Shown here in pieces: positions 60,605 through 64,000 of a stretch of 64,000 nt of DNA. The notes beneath the pieces are model-generated. The model saw only the letters and a list, made by a program, of their open reading frames with translations. It did not search any database and was not told the origin of the DNA. The stretch's first letter is position 1; every line of letters begins with the position of its first letter. The position numbers were made by a program, and so were the translations under genes. Origin of the DNA: Sphingomonas sp. (lineage in GTDB: Bacteria > Pseudomonadota > Alphaproteobacteria > Sphingomonadales > Sphingomonadaceae); the NCBI GenBank assembly GCA_003248865.1, contig QFPK01000010.1, forward strand, positions 62,001-126,000, read 5' to 3'.

Positions 60605-61474
60605 TCAGCCGACGGGCGCGGCTGGGGCCTTGGCGCCATCCGCCGTGGCGTTCGGCGCATATTTGTGCATCAGCGCATAGGCCCGCTCATACCATTTGGA
60701 GCCGGGATAGTTGGCCGACAGCACAGCGGCATTGCGCAGCGCTTCATCCTGCAGCCCCAGCGCCAGATTGGCTTCCACCAGCCGGTACAGCGCCTCGGGC
60801 ACATGGCTCGTGGTCTGATATTCGTCGATCACGTTGCGATAACGGATCGCGGCCGAAATCCACTGCCGATTGCGCGCATAGAAGCGCCCGATGTCCAGCT
60901 CCTTGCCAGCCAGATGGTCGTTCACAAGATCGATCTTCAACCGGGCGTCGGCGGCATAACGGCTGTCGGGGAAGCGGCGCACCAGTTCCTGCAGCGCGGT
61001 CAACGCCTGCTGGGTGATCTTCTGGTCGCGCGCCACATCGGCGATCTGCTCATAATAGCTGAGCGCGATGATGTAATAGGCATAGGCCGCGTCGCGGTTG
61101 CCGGGGTGCAGGCTCAAGAAGCGCTGCGAAGTCATGATCGCCTCGGAATATTGGCGGGAGGCATAATAGCTGAACGCAGACATCAGCTGCGCGCGCCGTG
61201 CCCACACCGAATAGGGGTGCTGGCGCTCCACCTCGTCGAACATCATCGCGGCGAGCCTGTAATCGCCTTTCTCCAGCGTATCGCGCGCGAGAGAGTACAG
61301 CGTCTCCACATCGCGGGCCACATAGGCCTGATCCTGCCGCGGCTTGTTGCGGTTGCGCGCGCAACCGGCCGTCAGCACCAGCGATACCGCAAGCAGCGAT
61401 GCCGCAAGCAACCGGCTGCCGGACACAAGATGATGGGGACGCGCCCGGAGCGCCGGGACGAAACTTGCTGTCAT
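60605..61474 (-). CDS. bamD: Outer membrane protein assembly factor BamD
   Basis: BamD is the essential lipoprotein partner of BamA. The 289-residue product has a signal peptide with lipobox LTAGC (lipidated Cys38), then five TPR-like repeats: TLYSLARDTLEKGDYRLAAMMFDEVERQHPYSVWARRAQLMSAFSYY and following helices, ending RYRNVIDEYQTTSHVPEALYRLVEANLALGL. The Ala/Pro tail is unstructured. It would be released by LolCD and work with BamA. I start at ATG 61474; an in-frame extension of 65 codons upstream overlaps the RNA ligase-like gene and is spurious. Confidence 0.94.
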   Translation of the reverse strand: MTASFVPALRARPHHLVSGSRLLAASLLAVSLVLTAGCARNRNKPRQDQAYVARDVETLYSLARDTLEKGDYRLAAMMFDEVERQHPYSVWARRAQLMSAFSYYASRQYSEAIMTSQRFLSLHPGNRDAAYAYYIIALSYYEQIADVARDQKITQQALTALQELVRRFPDSRYAADARLKIDLVNDHLAGKELDIGRFYARNRQWISAAIRYRNVIDEYQTTSHVPEALYRLVEANLALGLQDEALRNAAVLSANYPGSKWYERAYALMHKYAPNATADGAKAPAAPVG

Positions 61475-61485
61475 GGGCGTGCGTC

Positions 61486-62007
61486 TTACCGGCGGAAGCG
61501 GCACGCCACAAGCGGCCTCCAGAACGTCTGGTCGTATTGCCAGAGCAGCAGCCCCTGCGCGATCCAGGGCCCTGTAGGCAGCGAGGGTGGTTCCTCGCGC
61601 GTCTTTGACAGGCTGATGTGCAGCTTTGGTCGCCCCATATCGGGCGCTGCCAGCAACCCGTGCCAACATGCCGAAAGCGTCTCTCGCAAAGCGTCAAGCG
61701 CGGGGCTGTGCACGGGTGTCACCCACAACCCATTCCATGGCTCGGAGGCGCCCAGCCGGAATTCCGGCGCCATGCATGCGGCCTCTGCGCGCAAATCCGC
61801 CTCGATCGCGGCGGCCTGCAATCCCGGCAAGTGGCGGAACAGCCCCAGGTGCGCAGGTGCATGCCCGGCTGCTTCCGGTGCCAGCCGCCCACGAATGGTA
61901 TCCGCTGCACGCTGCAACGACGCCGGCAAGGCCACAGTCAGGATCAGCGGTGCAGGATCGACAGCTGCGGCGGGTCGATCCCACCCCGCTGGCCAAAGCC
62001 CGGCCAT
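61486..62007 (-). CDS. 2'-5' RNA ligase-like (2H phosphoesterase) protein
   Basis: The 173-residue product fits the 2H phosphoesterase superfamily near ThpR: APLILTVALPASLQRAADTIR at the start, PAHLGLFRHLPG with the first His motif, and RPKLHISLSK with the second. The first motif is HLG instead of the usual HxT/S, while the second (HIS) is intact, so activity may be altered. The start is uncertain: ATG 62007 is chosen because the fold begins soon after, while TTG 62058 would add 17 residues. It is upstream of bamD and divergent from ppiD, with 62 bases between them. Confidence 0.82.
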   Translation of the reverse strand: MAGLWPAGWDRPAAAVDPAPLILTVALPASLQRAADTIRGRLAPEAAGHAPAHLGLFRHLPGLQAAAIEADLRAEAACMAPEFRLGASEPWNGLWVTPVHSPALDALRETLSACWHGLLAAPDMGRPKLHISLSKTREEPPSLPTGPWIAQGLLLWQYDQTFWRPLVACRFRR

Positions 62008-62069
62008 GCCGCTAACAGGTGCCCCAAATGTCGGCCCACGGGCCGCCTGAGGTTTCAAGAAGGTCTTTC

Positions 62070-64000
62070 ATGCTCCAGTTCCTGCGCAAATCGGTCACCT
62101 CCTGGGTCGGGATTCTCATCCTTGCCCTCGCGCTCGGGGCAGTCGTCATTACCCTGTTCCAGCCAACGGGCCCCTCCGGCAGCAGCAGCGGTGGCGGCAA
62201 GGTGCTGGCGACGGTGGGCGATTCGGCTGTCAGCGAAACCGATTACCAACGCCTTGTCGACCGCGCCGTCGCGCAGGAGCGCCAGCGCACACCCGCCATC
62301 ACCAATCCGGATTTCATCAAGGCCGGCGGCGGAGAGATGGTGCTGCAACAGATGATCGCGGGCAAGGCCATGCAGTCCTTCGCCGCGAAGAACGGCATGG
62401 CCATCTCGCGCCGGATGATCGACGGCGAAATCGCCAGCGTTCCCGCCTTCCAGGTGAACGGCAAGTTCGACGAGCCGACCTTCCGCCGCCTGATCGCCGA
62501 ACAACGGCTGACCGAGCAGGAACTGCGCGATTCCGTGGAGCAGGATCTGCTGCGCCGCCAGCTGCTGCAACCGGTGGTGGCCGGCACCAGCGTTCCGCGC
62601 GGCATGGCCGAGCCTTTTGCCGCACTGTTGCTGGAAGTGCGGCGCGGCACCATTCTGCCCATTCCCTCTGCAGCAATGCCCGAACCCGGCAAGCCCACGG
62701 ACGCGCAGCTGAAAGCCTTCCATGACGAGAACAAGGCCGCCTACACGCTGCCGGAACGCCGTGCTTTCCGCTTTGCAGAGATCGATACGGCAGCGCTTGC
62801 GCAAAAGGCACGGCCGTCTGCCGCCGACGTGCGCAAATATTATGACGAAAATCAGCAGGAATTCGGCGGCGTCGAGCGGCGCGAAGTCCGCCAGGTGGTG
62901 ATCCGTGACGAAGCTGCCGCAAAGGCGTTCGTGGCAGCCGTGCGCGGCGGCAAGCCTTTCCTGGAAGCGGCATCCGGCGAAGGCTATGCCGACGCCGACA
63001 CCGCACTCGGTATCCAGAGCGCGGACGATCTGGCCAAGTCGGCGAATCCCGCTGTCTCAAAGGCCGCCTTCGCCCTGAAGGCCGGCGCCGTCTCCGATCC
63101 GGTACAGTCGCCGCTCGGTTGGCATGTGCTGCTGGTGGATCGGGTGATTCCGGCCGCTGCCCTGCCTTTCGCCAATGTCAGCGCCGGGATCGAGCAGAAA
63201 CTGGCGGACGAAAAAGCCGCCGATCTCGTCTCAGACACCGTCGCCAAGATCGAGGATCGGCTGCAGGGCGGCGAATCGCTGGGGGATGTCGCCAAGTCGC
63301 TGGGGGTCGCGGTGCAGACTTCGCCCGCGCTCGCGGCAGACGGCCGGCTGTTCGATGCCGATTATCAGGTCACCCGCATCGATCAGCCCTTGCTGCCCAA
63401 GGCGTTCGATTCCGACCCCTCCGAAGGCCCTCAGGTCATCGAAGTGGAAAACGGCCGCTATGCTCTGATGGAAGTGACGGACGTCCTCGCCCCCGAAGTC
63501 GTCCCGCTCGACAAGATCCGCGCCGACTTCGAACTGGCCTGGGCGATCAAGGCCCGCTCGGACGCTGCCAAGGCCGAGGCCGACCGTATCGCTGCCGCCA
63601 TCGGCAAGGGCGAAACGCTGGCTGCGGTCACGGCCGGCAAGTCGCTGCCGCCTGCCCAGTCGTTGTCGGTTCGCCGCCTCGAACTCACCCAGATGGCCCA
63701 GCAGGGCCAGCAGGTGCCGCCGCCCGTCGTGCTGCTGCTCAGCACGCCCAAGGGGCAGGCCCGTGTGCTCGCAGCCCCAGGCGGGCAGGGCTGGTTCGTG
63801 GTAAAGGTGGACGAAGTGACACCCGGCAACCTTGCCGAAGCCCCGCAGCTGATCGACGCGGTGCGCCAGAGCCTGCTGCGCGATGCCGGCAATGAAATGG
63901 CCGAGAGCTTCGTGCGCACCATCGAACGCGACGTGGGCGTGCGCCGCAACCCCGAAGCCATCAAGCAGGTGAACAGCCGCCTGACCGGCGCGATCAGCGA
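62070..64000 (+). CDS. ppiD: Periplasmic peptidyl-prolyl isomerase PpiD/SurA-like, 3'-truncated
   Basis: The frame is open to the window edge, with 643 complete codons visible. The product has one N-terminal membrane anchor (WVGILILALALGAVVITLF), a SurA_N-like chaperone region (about 45-190: VGDSAVSETDYQRLVDRAVAQE, MVLQQMIAGKAMQSFAAKNGMAIS), and a parvulin domain around residues 265-355 (REVRQVVIRDEAAAKAFVAAV ending GWHVLLVDRV), followed by a long helical C-terminal region. PpiD helps proteins leaving SecYEG at the periplasmic side. Family members in sphingomonads are about this long, so the stop is probably just beyond the window. The ATG is preceded by GAAGG. Confidence 0.92.
   Translation, partial: MLQFLRKSVTSWVGILILALALGAVVITLFQPTGPSGSSSGGGKVLATVGDSAVSETDYQRLVDRAVAQERQRTPAITNPDFIKAGGGEMVLQQMIAGKAMQSFAAKNGMAISRRMIDGEIASVPAFQVNGKFDEPTFRRLIAEQRLTEQELRDSVEQDLLRRQLLQPVVAGTSVPRGMAEPFAALLLEVRRGTILPIPSAAMPEPGKPTDAQLKAFHDENKAAYTLPERRAFRFAEIDTAALAQKARPSAADVRKYYDENQQEFGGVERREVRQVVIRDEAAAKAFVAAVRGGKPFLEAASGEGYADADTALGIQSADDLAKSANPAVSKAAFALKAGAVSDPVQSPLGWHVLLVDRVIPAAALPFANVSAGIEQKLADEKAADLVSDTVAKIEDRLQGGESLGDVAKSLGVAVQTSPALAADGRLFDADYQVTRIDQPLLPKAFDSDPSEGPQVIEVENGRYALMEVTDVLAPEVVPLDKIRADFELAWAIKARSDAAKAEADRIAAAIGKGETLAAVTAGKSLPPAQSLSVRRLELTQMAQQGQQVPPPVVLLLSTPKGQARVLAAPGGQGWFVVKVDEVTPGNLAEAPQLIDAVRQSLLRDAGNEMAESFVRTIERDVGVRRNPEAIKQVNSRLTGAIS

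Noticed and set aside
1..64000. tRNA, rRNA, CRISPR array, prophage or insertion sequence
   Set aside because: I checked the gaps for tRNA-like ends, repeated spacers, transposase or integrase motifs and saw none. Nearly all of the sequence is accounted for by core genes.

Overview
The window is about 64 kb of GC-rich chromosomal DNA from an alphaproteobacterium, almost certainly a member of the Sphingomonadales. Several things point there: the block nadD-rsfS-rlmH-ctpA; the long chain rpsB-tsf-pyrH-frr-uppS-cdsA-dxr-rseP-bamA-skp-fabZ with no lpxD between skp and fabZ (these bacteria make glycosphingolipids instead of lipid A); proS-lolC-lolD-dnaE; a DUF2125 gene and a 4.5S RNA next to dnaX; and a fused ThiS-ThiG thiazole synthase. 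It reads as core chromosome. I see no tRNA, rRNA, insertion sequence, phage gene, integrase or CRISPR array.

Layout. 1-4.5 kb: end of proA, then the tightly overlapping nadD, rsfS and rlmH, then ctpA, dsbB and coq7. 4.5-8.7 kb: an inverted pair of dispersed hairpin elements, bioB, a membrane protein, a PhyH-type dioxygenase overlapping thiSG, and divergent aroQ. 8.7-13.1 kb: accB-accC (acetyl-CoA carboxylase subunits), a DbpA-like RNA helicase and a small membrane protein. 13.1-18.3 kb: an HxlR regulator divergent from a short-chain dehydrogenase-like gene and a 2-hydroxychromene-2-carboxylate isomerase-like gene, then nnr, a hypothetical gene, rpmE and a membrane-anchored hypothetical. 18.4-24.4 kb: a leucine/isovalerate catabolic operon (liuB-liuC-liuD-liuA) with a mobA-like gene overlapping its end. 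24.4-26 kb: a putative 42-residue membrane peptide, an exported amidohydrolase and another hairpin element. 26-37 kb: the translation, isoprenoid and outer-membrane-assembly chain on the minus strand. 37-41.6 kb: an exported hypothetical, an enoyl-CoA hydratase with a MarR regulator, a divergent Nramp-like transporter separated by a 36-bp palindrome, a lysoplasmalogenase-like gene and a DUF1993 gene. 41.6-48.4 kb: dnaE, lolD, lolC and proS. 48.4-53 kb: a candidate structured RNA with a strong terminator, an exported hypothetical, pyrG, secG and an acyl-CoA dehydrogenase. 53-58.8 kb: a zinc-ribbon membrane protein divergent from ydcF-plsC-DUF2125, then the 4.5S RNA, dnaX and ybaB. 58.8-64 kb: a fourth hairpin element, recN, bamD, a 2'-5' RNA ligase-like gene and a 3'-truncated ppiD.

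Themes. Envelope biogenesis dominates: BamA, BamD, Skp, PpiD, RseP, LolCD, SecG, CtpA, DsbB, UppS, CdsA and PlsC. Biotin use is a second theme: BioB makes the cofactor for AccB/AccC and for the LiuB/LiuD carboxylase. Translational coupling is extreme. Neighbouring genes overlap as ATGA, GTGA, TTGA and, in three places, apparently CTGA, where CTG is the best available start.

The observations most worth a second look are: the four-copy hairpin element whose stem shows compensatory base changes; the CTGA starts; the ThiS-ThiG fusion with an internal Gly-Gly; the absence of envC and of ftsEX from two places where I would expect them; the structured-RNA candidate near 48.6 kb; the palindrome between marR and the transporter; and an SDR-like protein that has lost its catalytic Tyr and Ser.
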